A stretch of DNA of 39,817 bases from an uncultured Planctomycetaceae bacterium (GCA_903885565.1 CAISJI010000120.1:1-39817); one strand, 5' to 3'. Numbered from the stretch's first letter, positions 22,263 through 31,106 are shown. The notes: generated by a model from the sequence alone, not told the origin. Translations and numbers: made by a program.

Positions 22263-22269
22263 GGAGCAA

Positions 22270-22380
22270 TCAAACCTGTGGCACGCCCAAGTCGGTGGGG
22301 TGCAGGCTCACCCCGTCTGGAAACAAATGGGTTCCGCGTCCGGTTGTGCTTCGGCCCTGGTGGGACGAGCCAGAGGTGGT
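22270..22380 (-). pseudogene. Relic of a second DUF2075-type gene 3' end
   Basis: On the minus strand [20 protein letters not shown], then after a frameshift [15 protein letters not shown] and a TGA stop at 22272-22270. This matches the end of the gene at 18903 (FVPPGAKRDRTRNPAFYEGV then HEYLTDMGVPEV). Nothing upstream of it is recognisable. Confidence 0.75.
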
Positions 22381-22388
22381 CCCCCGGA

Positions 22389-22464
22389 AACGGTGCCAGC
22401 CACCATTTTCGGTCGCTCAGCGGAAGAGCAGGGCCATGCGTGGAAAATGGTGGCAGACGCCGTT
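22389..22464. repeat. 22-base inverted repeat element
   Basis: Arms 22389-22410 (AACGGTGCCAGCCACCATTT...) and 22443-22464 pair at 19 of 22 positions, with a 32-base loop. Related to the element at 20516-20589 in sequence and in loop length. It lies just upstream (on the minus strand) of the DUF2075-type relic. Confidence 0.75.
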
Positions 22465-22526
22465 GCCTGATCGAGCGCGGCACATGGGGCGTTGCCACCC
22501 TGAGGCGGTGGCCGGCAAAAACAAAA

Positions 22527-22600
22527 TATCCCCGACAGGGCTCGAACCTGTAACCTTCGGCTTCGGAGGCCGACGCTCTATCCAATTGAGCTACGGAGAC
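22527..22600 (-). tRNA. tRNA-Arg (anticodon CCG)
   Basis: The minus strand folds as a full cloverleaf: acceptor GTCTCCG/CGGGGAT with two G-U pairs, D arm TAGCTCAATTGGATAGAGC, anticodon loop CTCCGAA giving CCG on the stem TCGGC/GCCGA, T arm with GGTTCGAGCC, discriminator A. The CCA end is not encoded. It borders the accessory island on its right side. Confidence 0.95.
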
Positions 22601-22795
22601 CCGCTTCTCTGCACCAACTGCCGCTCGACACTCAAGCAAACGCTTCAAGCGTTGACCAGCGATCAGCACTTGTCCACAGTCTATCAGCCGCGCAGCGCCT
22701 GCAATAGATGGGGCCCAGCCCACGATTCCACCGGCAGGCAGCTGTTTGCCAGCCCTCTTTTTTCAGCCCTCTCCGGCCGAATAAAGCGGCAAACG

Positions 22796-23824
22796 TCAGG
22801 CTGAACGCCGCAAGGGAGCTTCCGCCGCCTGGCGATGAGGCGCCGCCAGGGCACCATGGGCCGCGTCGATCCGGATGCTCGACGGCTCTTCCTGCGCGGG
22901 CTCAGCCGCCCGGGCAGTGGCCACCTGCAGCAACGCCTTGAGCTGCCGATACCGGGACAGATAACTGCCGAATTGCAGTGTGGCTACCAGCCGGCCCAGC
23001 AGCATCGGCAGCGTGCCCAGGGGCGCCGCCAACACCGCATGCCGCACGATCTCCCAGGCATGCAGCGGCAAGCTTGCGACGAGCGACCGGCCCGCCAGCG
23101 ACCGCCAGAAGAGGCGCTCGCGCTGCAGCCCCTCCCTGAACGCACCGGGCCGCTTGTGCACCTGCTCCGGCGCCACCACCACCGACTGCTTCTCAAGCAC
23201 CGTCACCAGTCCAGCAGCCGCCAACTCCACTGCCTTGTCCGCATCGGCATAGAGATCGCCACAGGGGGCTGAGAAGCCGAGCGGCCGCACCACCTCGGCC
23301 CGCCAGAAACCAGCCTCCAGCGTCGGAGCCGTCACCGGAGAGAAGGGAAGGCGTCGCGCCCCTTCCCGCTCCGCCCAGGCCCGGCTGTCGGTGCCGAGCA
23401 CGATCCTTCGGCCACCCGAACTCAGGCGGATGCCGACCGCCGTCATCTGCTCAGGCGGGGAGGCCTGCACGGCCACCGCCGCAACAGCGCCAACGCTGCT
23501 GTCCCGCAGGCGGGCCAGCGCCGCGTCGGTCCAGCCGGGCGTCGCCTTCCAGCCGGCGGCCAGCAGATGCACGACTGGGCCGGTGCTTGCGGAAATTCCC
23601 GCGTTGACGCATGCCACAAGGCCGGAGCCCTCGGCACGGACAAACTGCACCTCGTCGCCGATGTTCCACGGATCGGCATACTCGCATCCCAGCGCCACGA
23701 TCACTTCGCAGTGGTCGGGCCGGTTCTCGAGCACGCTGACCAGCGTCTCTTCCAGAGCCTGGGTATCCCCAGGGGCAGGAACGACAATCGACAGCTTCAG
23801 GGATTGCGACATCACATCTGGCAT
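22796..23824 (-). CDS. Family 2 glycosyltransferase-like protein
   Basis: A 342-residue protein. The GT-A start is clear: [20 protein letters not shown] then [17 protein letters not shown], and [20 protein letters not shown] where a DxD-like motif would sit. The usual acidic metal site is not obvious, as [11 protein letters not shown] takes the place of the DDD region. The second part has a conserved-looking [20 protein letters not shown] and a C-terminal amphipathic helix region ([20 protein letters not shown]). It may add sugars to a surface glycan, or be an inactive relative. The ATG at 23824 has GGGGC upstream. An ATG at 23812 is equally possible. The gap to the tRNA shows no gene. Confidence 0.65.
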   Translation of the reverse strand: MPDVMSQSLKLSIVVPAPGDTQALEETLVSVLENRPDHCEVIVALGCEYADPWNIGDEVQFVRAEGSGLVACVNAGISASTGPVVHLLAAGWKATPGWTDAALARLRDSSVGAVAAVAVQASPPEQMTAVGIRLSSGGRRIVLGTDSRAWAEREGARRLPFSPVTAPTLEAGFWRAEVVRPLGFSAPCGDLYADADKAVELAAAGLVTVLEKQSVVVAPEQVHKRPGAFREGLQRERLFWRSLAGRSLVASLPLHAWEIVRHAVLAAPLGTLPMLLGRLVATLQFGSYLSRYRQLKALLQVATARAAEPAQEEPSSIRIDAAHGALAAPHRQAAEAPLRRSA

Positions 23825-23913
23825 CACTCGTGCCCCGCAAGTTGAAACAAACACCGGTGGCGGCAGGCGGAACACCGCAGGCAACTGCAGTCAGGCACGG
23901 AGGGAGAAGCCGA

Positions 23914-24183
23914 TCAGGCAGCAGCCCGCTGGGGCTGAAGTTCCGTGAACAGATTCACCGTGTGCAGCATCTCGCCGTCCGCGTCATAAAACTGCAGCAC
24001 GCCGACGTCAATCAGCCACATGGCAAACATCTCCGCCACGCGGTAGCAGCGGGCGACGCAGCGGCCGCGGTCGATGCGGATGTTTTCCTGAACGTCAGAG
24101 ATATCGACAGCGTCAACGCCCAGTTCGAGAAAATAACGGGTAACCAACTGACGGACATCAGCGGCATGCATGTGCAATCGCAT
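23914..24183 (-). CDS. Small hypothetical protein
   Basis: An 89-residue protein with a strong Shine-Dalgarno (AGGAGGT ten bases before the ATG at 24183). It begins MRLHMHAADVRQLVTRYFLE and continues LGVDAVDISDVQENIRIDRG then RCVARCYRVAEMFAMWLIDV, ending in a strand-rich QFYDADGEMLHTVNLF. No membrane helix or known motif was seen. The 260-base gap upstream of it to the lipoate-ligase stop shows nothing recognisable. I do not know the family. Confidence 0.6.
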   Translation of the reverse strand: MRLHMHAADVRQLVTRYFLELGVDAVDISDVQENIRIDRGRCVARCYRVAEMFAMWLIDVGVLQFYDADGEMLHTVNLFTELQPQRAAA

Positions 24184-24443
24184 GGAAGGCAACCTCCTGT
24201 TGCGGGTTGTCGAACGACTTCCTGTCGATCGGGGAGCTGGAACCTAGCCAGAAGGCTGCGGCGACGAAAGATGGCTTTTGACTGGCCTGTCCTGCACCCG
24301 ATCCCAACTGCCAACAGTTTCATCGTCCATGCCGGGGGCGGAGGCTTATTTTCCTGGGTGCCGCTTTGCGATCGCTTTCACCGGCACAATTTCTCCAGAC
24401 TGCCTCGCCTGCCGGGCCCCCGTTGCTTCTGGCCGGCTGCCGG

Positions 24444-25235
24444 CTACAGCCGGTCGGTCCAGTCGGAGACGGCATAGCGATCCCGCAGCAGCCGCTCCAT
24501 CCGCGCCTCGGGCCAGTCGGTGCGGACAAGCTCGGCGGCAAACGCCCGTCGCACCGCCTCCTCCAGCAGTGGCCGGCCGAGGTGAAGATTGGCCAGAAAG
24601 GCAGCATGCGGCCGCCCGGCCCGGTAGGCAGGTTCCCGCGGAGGGTGTTTCAGAATGTTCCCCACCAGATCGATGTCGAAATCGTCGAGCAGTGTGCCGT
24701 GATAGAGCACCCCGTGTCGTCGTACCCGCAGGGCATTGCCCGAAATTTTGTGGGCCTCCCCCGCGCTCACCAGCACAATATCGCTGGTGCCGTAGCGGGC
24801 CACTTCAATCCCGGGCCGGGCCAGCGCCGCTGCCAACGCCGCGCACAACGGCTCCAGCATTCCGGCATGGATCTGCTCAAGCGGAGGCACGCCGTGAGGA
24901 TAGGGGGCGACGACTGTCCACATCAGGCAGCCAGGCCCGAGCACCACCGTGGCGCCACCACTCGGCCGCCGCACGATCCCCACGCCTCGTTCCGCGCAGG
25001 CGGCCCGATCGACCTCCTGATCGATCCGGCTGGAGGAGCCGACCACCACCATCGGCTGCGTGGCCATCCAGGTGCGCACGATCGGTGCGGCAATCACTCC
25101 CTCGTGGGCCTCTTCCAGCAAGGCCTCGTCGAGCGCCAGATTGGCGGCCACCCCCTCGACCTGCGTTTCCAGAAAGCGGGCCTGAGGCAGGGGAAGGGAG
25201 GGATGGACGGCAGGCTGATCGGGAGCGTTATCCAT
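24444..25235 (-). CDS. Lipoate-protein ligase A family protein
   Basis: A 263-residue protein of the BPL/LplA/LipB catalytic fold, which attaches lipoate or octanoate to lysines of 2-oxoacid dehydrogenase E2 and GcvH. Visible marks are NLALDEALLEEA, RTWMATQPMVVVGSSSRIDQ, the ligand loop RRPSGGATVVLGPGCLMW and the lysine motif AHKISGNALRVRRHGVLYHG followed by TLL. The length fits a single-domain ligase without the accessory C-terminal domain, as in octanoyl transferases of LipM/LipL type. No lipA or E2 gene is next to it, so the exact reaction stays open. Confidence 0.85.
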   Translation of the reverse strand: MDNAPDQPAVHPSLPLPQARFLETQVEGVAANLALDEALLEEAHEGVIAAPIVRTWMATQPMVVVGSSSRIDQEVDRAACAERGVGIVRRPSGGATVVLGPGCLMWTVVAPYPHGVPPLEQIHAGMLEPLCAALAAALARPGIEVARYGTSDIVLVSAGEAHKISGNALRVRRHGVLYHGTLLDDFDIDLVGNILKHPPREPAYRAGRPHAAFLANLHLGRPLLEEAVRRAFAAELVRTDWPEARMERLLRDRYAVSDWTDRL

Positions 25236-25489
25236 ACTTTTTCCGCAGGAAATGCGCTCCGGACCAGAGGAGCGGTTGGAAGACTCAAGCCAGCTGCCCG
25301 GAGGGGCATGCTGCCGGGGTGGAGCGTCGCCTGCAGGGCGGCGGGCAGTTTACCCCCTGCCTGCTACAATTGCCTGCCCGCCGACAACCGGCACCGCCAT
25401 TCCCCCAGCGGCGGCCGCTGAACCATTCCCGGCGGCGGTTGGCTCCCTGCCAACCCCCCCTTCACCCGCTACGCAAGGTGCGACCGACA

Positions 25490-26515
25490 GTGGCAGACAC
25501 CCCCCCACGCACGCTCTCCCCACACGATTCGCTGCCGCCGGTGGAGCCGCCCAGCGCTGCTTTTATTGTGCAGCTGTTTCTGGTGCCCGGGCTGATCGTG
25601 GCGATCATCGTCTGCGTCTGGCTCGCCTTCCACTGGCTGGCCCACCTCGGCAACGATCCGCAGGCCTATGTGCGCACGCTGCGCCGCGACAACGAGGGAC
25701 GCTGGCAGGCGGCTCTCAATCTCGCCAATGATCTCCGCGGGCCGGGGGGCGGGGCCCTCAAGGCCGACGAAGGTCTGGCGAGCGAACTCGGCCGGATCCT
25801 CACCGACGAATCGGCCAGCGGCCGCACGGGTGAGCAATCGCAGATGCTGCGCGTCTATCTCTGCCGGGCATTGGGTGAGTTTTCTGTGCCGACGGCACTG
25901 CCGCCGTTGGTCGCTCAGGCTCAGGTATCGGCCGAGCCGCTCTCGGCCCGAGCCGCCGTGGAGGCGATCGCCGTGCTCGCCACCAATCTTCTCGCCGCCG
26001 GCCGCGATGCCGGGGGCGCCGACACCACCGAGGCAGTGATCACCGCCTCCCGCAGCGATGATGCGCAGCTGCGTTCGGCGGCGGCCTTCACGCTGGGCGT
26101 GGTCGGCAGTGGCAGCGGCTCCGCCGATCAGGCGGCGACCCAGCGGCTGGCCCAGCTCGTCTCTGACCCCAGCGAAGACGTCCGCTACAACGCGGCGCTG
26201 GCGCTTGCCAGACTCGGCAACGACCTGGCCCTGGAGACACTCGGCGAGATGCTCGACCTGTCCGACACGCCCATCCCGGCTGAGAAAGCCCGCGATGATG
26301 CCGCGCAGTCGAAGCGCTACAAGAGGGCTCTGGTGGTGCTCAATGCCCTGCGGGGCGTGGCGCTGCTGGCAGATGCCACGCACGCGGCCCCCCCGGCAGC
26401 CATCATGGAGCGGGTGGGGAAGCTGGCGCAGGACCCGGTCGGGGATGTGCGGGCGGCTGCCGCGGCACTGGCGACCAAGATCGAGCGGCTCTCCGCCACG
26501 CCCGCCGGCACGTAA
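25490..26515 (+). CDS. Membrane-anchored HEAT-repeat protein
   Basis: A 341-residue protein starting at a GTG with AAGGTG nine bases upstream. Residues 1-25 are Pro-rich and cytoplasmic-looking, then one membrane helix (FIVQLFLVPGLIVAIIVCVW then LAFHWL). The rest is made of HEAT-like helical repeats: AQLRSAAAFTLGVVGSGSGS, VRYNAALALARLGND, GDVRAAAAALATKIER. Such repeats bind other proteins. It ends 20 bases before the convergent shikimate-dehydrogenase-like gene. No catalytic site. A scaffold in the envelope is the likely role. Confidence 0.72.
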   Translation: MADTPPRTLSPHDSLPPVEPPSAAFIVQLFLVPGLIVAIIVCVWLAFHWLAHLGNDPQAYVRTLRRDNEGRWQAALNLANDLRGPGGGALKADEGLASELGRILTDESASGRTGEQSQMLRVYLCRALGEFSVPTALPPLVAQAQVSAEPLSARAAVEAIAVLATNLLAAGRDAGGADTTEAVITASRSDDAQLRSAAAFTLGVVGSGSGSADQAATQRLAQLVSDPSEDVRYNAALALARLGNDLALETLGEMLDLSDTPIPAEKARDDAAQSKRYKRALVVLNALRGVALLADATHAAPPAAIMERVGKLAQDPVGDVRAAAAALATKIERLSATPAGT

Positions 26516-26535
26516 TCCGCTCCAGCGAAGAGCCC

Positions 26536-27375
26536 TTACGCGCTGAGAAATTCATCGAGCGCTTCGTGCAGCATCTCGATGTCGGTTTCGCTGCCGGTGA
26601 GTGTTTGGAAATCGATGGCTGTTTTTTCGCAGTGGATTTCCAGGCCATCGATCACGCAGGCTCCTGCCTTGAGGCCCGCCGCCACCGCCGCCGAGGGCTG
26701 CCCCACCAGAGCACAGTCGGCCACCACGACACTGTTGCGCAGACCGCTGAAGCTGCAGGCGATTGTGCTCCCCTCCACCGGCAGGGCGGAGACCACAATC
26801 CCCACCCGCTCCGGGATCTCGACCGCCGTCTGCCAGGGGACCAGCGCCGGAAGGGCAGAGGAATTGAGCGCTCCGATCGCCTCCACCAAAGCAGCGGCCC
26901 GCGCGGGATCGGGGTCGCACACCAGAACCTCCAGGGCACCGGCCAGCGCCAGCTCAAGCGCCGCCGCCCGCCCGGTCGCTCCGGCCCCGGCCAGCAGGAC
27001 CCGGGCGCCGGTGAGGTCGGTATGGCCCCGCAGGGCCGCGGCGAGGCCCCGCCCCTGAGTCATGTGCCCCGCCAGCCCCTCCGGTGTGCGTTCGATCAGG
27101 CTGACGGCACCCGAAAAACTGGCCGTGGGGGAGAGCGATAGAAGCGCCGGGAGGGCGAGGGTTTGGAGCGGGCCGGAAAGGAGGCAGCCGCGAAAGCCCA
27201 TCGCCTGCACACCGGCCAGCGCCGCCGCGAGCCGCTCGGGCTGCACATCAAACGTGACAAACCGCCAATCCAAACCAGCCGCGGCAATGGCCCGCTCAAA
27301 GAGATACTGGGCCGGGTTACCGGCCGCCGGGCATCCCAACAGCGCGACAACTTCCTGCAGGGCGGGACTGGTCAT
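26536..27375 (-). CDS. Shikimate dehydrogenase-like protein, catalytic residues changed
   Basis: A 279-residue protein. The C-terminal Rossmann domain has the nucleotide loop VLLAGAGATGRAAALELALA and VLVCDPDPARAAALVEAI, with VVSALPVEGS and IDGLEIHCEKTAIDFQTLTG matching the AroE fold. In the N-terminal substrate domain, the motifs that should read PHK, GAVN and NTDG appear as SGPLQ (Q71), GAVS (S92) and GHMTQG (Q107). The Lys-Asp pair used by AroE is therefore missing. The start at 27375 (ATG) fits the fold. It could be a cofactor-binding regulator or act on another substrate. Confidence 0.72.
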   Translation of the reverse strand: MTSPALQEVVALLGCPAAGNPAQYLFERAIAAAGLDWRFVTFDVQPERLAAALAGVQAMGFRGCLLSGPLQTLALPALLSLSPTASFSGAVSLIERTPEGLAGHMTQGRGLAAALRGHTDLTGARVLLAGAGATGRAAALELALAGALEVLVCDPDPARAAALVEAIGALNSSALPALVPWQTAVEIPERVGIVVSALPVEGSTIACSFSGLRNSVVVADCALVGQPSAAVAAGLKAGACVIDGLEIHCEKTAIDFQTLTGSETDIEMLHEALDEFLSA

Positions 27376-27513
27376 ACGGGGCACGCGCACAGGGGCAGGG
27401 GAATGGGGATGCTGCAGGGGGCAAGGGGGAAAACCAGGCGCGAGCCGGGCACCCCGCCGACAGCAGACCATCAAACACGATTCCACCGCTGTGTGGCAAT
27501 CGCGGAAGTTGGC

Positions 27514-27612
27514 TGTCGGTGGAAAAAGTCCTCCATGCACTTTCTCCACTCGTTCGACCGGAGGAAAAGCCGAGGTTTTCCGCAGTCGACGGGCAGCGCA
27601 TCCAGCGATGCA
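27514..27612 (-). repeat. Intergenic repeat, inverted copy of 37723-37822
   Basis: The reverse complement of this 99-base stretch matches 37723-37822 along its whole length, with shared blocks CATCGC, TCGACTG, CCGGTCGA, GAGTGGA and CTTTTTC. The hairpin GGAAAA-CCTCGGC-TTTTCC corresponds to GGAAAC-CCTTGGC-GTTTCC at the other site, a compensatory pair change. It lies in the 284-base gap between two minus-strand genes. The remainder of the gap shows no gene. Confidence 0.75.
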
Positions 27613-27659
27613 GCGCCTTGTCCACAGGCTGCCAAGCGGGGAAGGGCCAAGTTCGCCCG

Positions 27660-28223
27660 TTAGACCGTGACGTGCGTCACCGCCTGAAAGCGTGGGTCGG
27701 TGCGAATCGGATCGAAGTCTGGCTCCACTTCGGTCAGATCGCGGTAGCGGTCGTCGAGCGAGATTGCCTGGGTGAGGTATTCCACCGCCGCTTCAGCGTT
27801 GCCCGCCAGCGACAGATAGCAGGCGAGGTTGTAGTGCAGGATCGGCTGCTGGGGCGCCGCCGCCAGACCACTCCGCAGGGCCTCGATAGCTTCGGCAAGC
27901 TGGCCCAGCCGCTTGAGACACCAGCCGATTCCCAGCCATGCCTCGAGCCGCTGCGGATCGTGCTCAGCCACAAAACGCAGCGGTTCCAAGGCTTCCTGCC
28001 AGTGCCCCAGCGCCCGCAGGGCCTCGCCGGCGAGCAGCTGGGCGGCGGGGGCGGCACGCTCCGGGGCGGGCAGTTCGGCGAGCGTGGCCAGAGCGCGGCG
28101 GAGGAGATTGGCAGCCGAAGGGGGGACCGGCTTGTCGGTTTCGACGAGCAGTTCGGCCAATTCAATGCAGCCAGCAGCCTGCTTCAGGATCGCCTGCCGG
28201 CGCAGCCGCACCATGTCAGTCAT
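27660..28223 (-). CDS. TPR-repeat protein
   Basis: A 187-residue protein of tetratricopeptide type. GGAGG is eight bases upstream of the ATG at 28223. Repeats are seen at AAQLLAGEALRALGHWQEAL then EPLRFVAEHDPQ, AWLGIGWCLKRLGQLAEAIE then ALRSGLAAAPQQ, and LHYNLACYLSLAGNAEAAVE then YLTQAISLDDRYRD. The last part (YRDLTEVEPDFDPIRTDPRF) is the common end motif of TPR groups in planctomycetes. It is a protein-binding scaffold with no catalytic site. Confidence 0.8.
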   Translation of the reverse strand: MTDMVRLRRQAILKQAAGCIELAELLVETDKPVPPSAANLLRRALATLAELPAPERAAPAAQLLAGEALRALGHWQEALEPLRFVAEHDPQRLEAWLGIGWCLKRLGQLAEAIEALRSGLAAAPQQPILHYNLACYLSLAGNAEAAVEYLTQAISLDDRYRDLTEVEPDFDPIRTDPRFQAVTHVTV

Positions 28224-28431
28224 CGGAGTCCTCCTGTGGGAACCGTTGGCCGCCCAGCCTGCATGGTCGACGCGCCCCCTCAGCACTGGAGGAAGGAAGC
28301 GTGGCACCTGCATGAGGCTGGGGCTTGAGCCCACGAATCATATACGCAGCCCGGGCGATGTGGGTCAGGAGCAGAAAAGTTGGGCCAGATTCCGCTTCCC
28401 ACACACGGGTTTTTCCACGAAAATCGCGGTT

Positions 28432-28462
28432 CAGCCCCACACGTCCGGGGTGTGCGGGGCTG
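28432..28462. other. Hairpin upstream of the anti-sigma/FecR-like gene
   Basis: CAGCCCC (28432-28438) pairs with GGGGCTG (28456-28462), extended inside by ACAC/GTGT across a two-base bulge. It lies 65 bases before the start of 28528. It could be a 5' leader structure or a terminator for upstream transcription. No T run follows. Confidence 0.4.
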
Positions 28463-28527
28463 AGGAATAGGTCTGGGCAGACGGTCGGGAAGCCCCGGGC
28501 GATTGAGTCGGTGAAAGGAATGACCGC

Positions 28528-30609
28528 ATGCGTTTGACGCTCCGCACGCTTCTGGCTTGGCTGGACAACGTCCTGCCGGCCGGTGAACAGAAGCAGCTTG
28601 GCGAAAAGGTGACCGCCAGTCCGGTCGCGCAGCAACTGGTCGACCGGATCCGGCTGGTGGTGGAGCGGCCGCAGGTGGGGGCTCCCCGGCCCGATGGCCG
28701 GGGGCTGGCGGCCGATGCCAACTCGGTGGCCGAATACCTCGACAACACGCTGGAGCCCGAGCGGCTGGAGCCGCTGGAACGCATCTGCCTGGAATCGGAC
28801 ATGCATCTCGCAGAGGTCGCGGCCTGCCACACGCTGCTGGCGGAATTGGCCGAAGACCCGCGCGTTGTTATGCCGCTCGATCAGGCGGGCCGTTCCCGAT
28901 TGTTGCAGGCCTTGAGGCACCTCCCGCAGCAACAGACACCCTCCCCAGCCAAGCCGACCGTTCGCCCGGCAGAGCCAGCTCCTCGGCCAGCCGGAACGCT
29001 GCCGCAGGTCGAGCGGCCCTCCCGGCGCAGGCCGGCTGCCCCGTGGCGGGCCTGGCTGGCAGGCGGGGCGGCGTTGGCGACGCTGGTGGCACTGGGGCTC
29101 TTCTTCGCCTCGGCCGCGGGCCTGCTGCGCTGGGGACGGCCGGCAGCTGTGCGCGAGGTTGTGCCGCAGGGAGGGGGAGCTGCTCCGGAAGGAAAACTGG
29201 CGGGGGCTGAGCCGGTCGCAGACGACCCGGCCGGCAGACTGGAGCCGGAAGCGGCTGCGGCGGTGGAGCCGGATCGTGCGCCTGCGGCGCCGGTCGTCGC
29301 ACCTGTGCCCGAACCTGTTCCCAGCGAGATCGCCATCGACATCGAGGTGGACGCCGGGCCGGAGGCTGCTGCGCCGGAGAACCCGCCGCCGGCGGCCGTG
29401 GGGCAGGTGGGGAGTGCCGGGCTGATTCTGCGCCGCGCGACCGGGGCAGCTGCGCCGGGCTGGCTGCCGGCGGCTGCCGACATGGCGCTTGAGCGGGGTG
29501 ACGAGCTGCTTGTGCCCCCAGGATTTCATCCCGATCTTCAGCTGGGGGAGGCGAGCGTGCGGCTGCTTCCCCGCACGCGGGCGAGCGTTGCGGTCGATGC
29601 CGACGGCACGCCGCGGCTGGTGATTCTGTTTGGTCGCGCCGTGGTGCAGTTGGCGCCGGGGCAGCCACTGGGGATCTCCGCCGGAGGCTTGGTGGGGAGC
29701 TGCGTGGCAGCCGCGCCTGTGGCAGCCGCGGTGGAGGTGAGGCTGGAGCTGGAGCGGGAACCGGCAGCGGAGGGGGAATCGGCTCGCCTCACGGCGCTCG
29801 CCGCCCCACTCGCCTGGCAGCAGGGAACGGCCGGCGAACCCCCTGTCGGGGGCTGGCTGGAAGCCGTGGGACGCGAGGTGACGCTCGAACCTGATGGTGC
29901 TCTGGAGTGGCATGCCCAGCAGCCGCGCGCCGCGGCAGTGCTGCGCGCCGGGCCGGTGCCAGCCTGGGTGCGGTCGGCCTCCCGGATCGATCCTCTCGAG
30001 GCCGGGGCCTGCGGAGCTCTCGTCGCCCGGTTGGCCAGCCTGCCCGCCGAGCCGGCGGCGGCCGCCGCATTTCAGCAGGTGCTCCGTACGATGGCCGTCG
30101 ATCGCCGGGTGGAGAACCGGATGCTGGCGGCCGGCACGCTGGCCCTGACAGACGATTTTGAGCCGCTGGTAGACCTGCTCTCGGCCGACACACCTGGCCT
30201 GCAGCTGGCCGAGCGGCAGTGGACGGTTCTTGAAGCGGCGACTGTGCCACTGGCGCTGCGCCGCAGCCCGGCGTCTGCCGCCCACCTCGATCAGGCCTTT
30301 GCCACCCGGGGGCCGGGGGGGAAAGCCGAGCTGCTCTCCCGGCTGGCGCGGGGATTTTCCGCTGCCGATCTGGCCGCCGGGGGGGTGGAACTTCTCAGCG
30401 CCCTCGACGACAGCAGCCTCGTGGTGCGGAGATACGCCTACAAATGCCTGCTGGAGAGCGTGCAGCCCGCAGGCGTCGACCGCCTGCGGTATCGGCCCGA
30501 TGGCCTGCCCGAACTGCGGCGGGAAGGGATTCAATGGTGGCGGGGGCAGGCGGAGAAGGGGCTCTTGCGCTGGGCGGAGCCGAGGCATCAGCCGCCCAAG
30601 GATGGGTGA
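28528..30609 (+). CDS. Membrane protein with anti-sigma-like head and FecR-like region
   Basis: A 693-residue protein with AAGGA eight bases before the ATG. The N-terminal ~130 residues (LTLRTLLAWLDNVLPAGEQK, then VAEYLDNTLEPERLEPLERI and CLESDMHLAEVAACHTLLAE) have the outline of planctomycete anti-sigma/zinc-less regulatory heads. A Pro-rich linker leads to one membrane helix (AWLAGGAALATLVALGLFFA). A long acidic, Ala/Pro-rich segment follows, then a FecR-like beta region (ERGDELLVPPGFHPDLQLGE, ASVRLLPRTRASVAVDADGT), and a helical C-terminus ending LRREGIQWWRGQAEKGLLRW. It probably senses the envelope. No sigma factor gene is adjacent. Confidence 0.65.
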   Translation: MRLTLRTLLAWLDNVLPAGEQKQLGEKVTASPVAQQLVDRIRLVVERPQVGAPRPDGRGLAADANSVAEYLDNTLEPERLEPLERICLESDMHLAEVAACHTLLAELAEDPRVVMPLDQAGRSRLLQALRHLPQQQTPSPAKPTVRPAEPAPRPAGTLPQVERPSRRRPAAPWRAWLAGGAALATLVALGLFFASAAGLLRWGRPAAVREVVPQGGGAAPEGKLAGAEPVADDPAGRLEPEAAAAVEPDRAPAAPVVAPVPEPVPSEIAIDIEVDAGPEAAAPENPPPAAVGQVGSAGLILRRATGAAAPGWLPAAADMALERGDELLVPPGFHPDLQLGEASVRLLPRTRASVAVDADGTPRLVILFGRAVVQLAPGQPLGISAGGLVGSCVAAAPVAAAVEVRLELEREPAAEGESARLTALAAPLAWQQGTAGEPPVGGWLEAVGREVTLEPDGALEWHAQQPRAAAVLRAGPVPAWVRSASRIDPLEAGACGALVARLASLPAEPAAAAAFQQVLRTMAVDRRVENRMLAAGTLALTDDFEPLVDLLSADTPGLQLAERQWTVLEAATVPLALRRSPASAAHLDQAFATRGPGGKAELLSRLARGFSAADLAAGGVELLSALDDSSLVVRRYAYKCLLESVQPAGVDRLRYRPDGLPELRREGIQWWRGQAEKGLLRWAEPRHQPPKDG

Positions 30610-30675
30610 TGGGGAGGCCGCCGAGCCGGTTCGGGAACGATTTTTCAAGCGCAATGGCCGCGTCACTGAGTCGGT

Positions 30676-30705
30676 TTGGCGTAGCGTCACCGGCGGTGAT
30701 ATGCT
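30676..30705 (+). promoter_or_regulatory. Possible promoter of the hpf-PTS-rng cluster
   Basis: TTGGCG (30676-30681), 18 bases, TATGCT (30700-30705), about 80 bases before the hpf start. Only a moderate match to the sigma70 pattern. Confidence 0.35.
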
Positions 30706-30785
30706 TTCCGACGGCATTCTTATCTGCCGCCTTTGGTTCTTGTGCGAGGCGGCGTCCCGTTTCTGAGATGGAGAGGATTATCCGG

Positions 30786-31106
30786 GTGCAGATCAACGTT
30801 TCGGCACGACACGGCCACCTAAGTCCCGCTTCCCAGTCCAAGATCACGACCAAGGTGTCGCGGTTGAAGCGTTATTTCAACGGTCTCACCGCCTTGAACG
30901 TGACAGTTGATCTGCAGAATCCGGCTCTTCCGGCCGTGGAAATCGTCGCTTCGGCGGAGCATTTCCATCAGATGGTCAGCCACGAGGTGTCTGCCCATCT
31001 GTGGCGGAGTGTCGACGGGGCCGTGCAGAAGCTGGAGCAGCAACTGCGCAAGCACAAGGAAAAGGTCCGGGACCACAAGCACGTGGAGACGGCTCGGAAG
31101 TCGTAA
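30786..31106 (+). CDS. hpf: Ribosome hibernation promoting factor
   Basis: A 106-residue short HPF/YfiA-type protein: QINVSARHGHLSPASQSKIT then TKVSRLKRYFNGLTALNVTV, VEIVASAEHFHQMVSHEVSA and a basic end (QLRKHKEKVRDHKHVETARK). It binds the 30S subunit and blocks the mRNA path in stationary phase. The GTG start at 30786 is chosen because homologues begin MQIN and GAGAGG lies nine bases upstream. An in-frame ATG at 30768 would add six residues. It leads the likely operon hpf-EIIA-HPr-EI-rng, similar to hpf next to ptsN in proteobacteria. Confidence 0.88.
   Translation: MQINVSARHGHLSPASQSKITTKVSRLKRYFNGLTALNVTVDLQNPALPAVEIVASAEHFHQMVSHEVSAHLWRSVDGAVQKLEQQLRKHKEKVRDHKHVETARKS

Noticed and set aside
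22439..22464. CRISPR-like or phage att repeat near the tRNA
   Set aside because: It is one arm of an inverted repeat, with no regular direct repeats or spacers.
24278..25489. N-terminal extension of the HEAT-repeat frame over the lipoate ligase gene
   Set aside because: It is antisense to a recognised gene and has shadow composition; the GTG at 25490 has a good Shine-Dalgarno.
28216..30717. Long open frame on the minus strand across the FecR-like gene
   Set aside because: It has the Arg/Pro/Gly-rich make-up of an antisense shadow in high-GC DNA, no domain is recognisable, and the plus-strand gene has a good ribosome binding site and a membrane helix.
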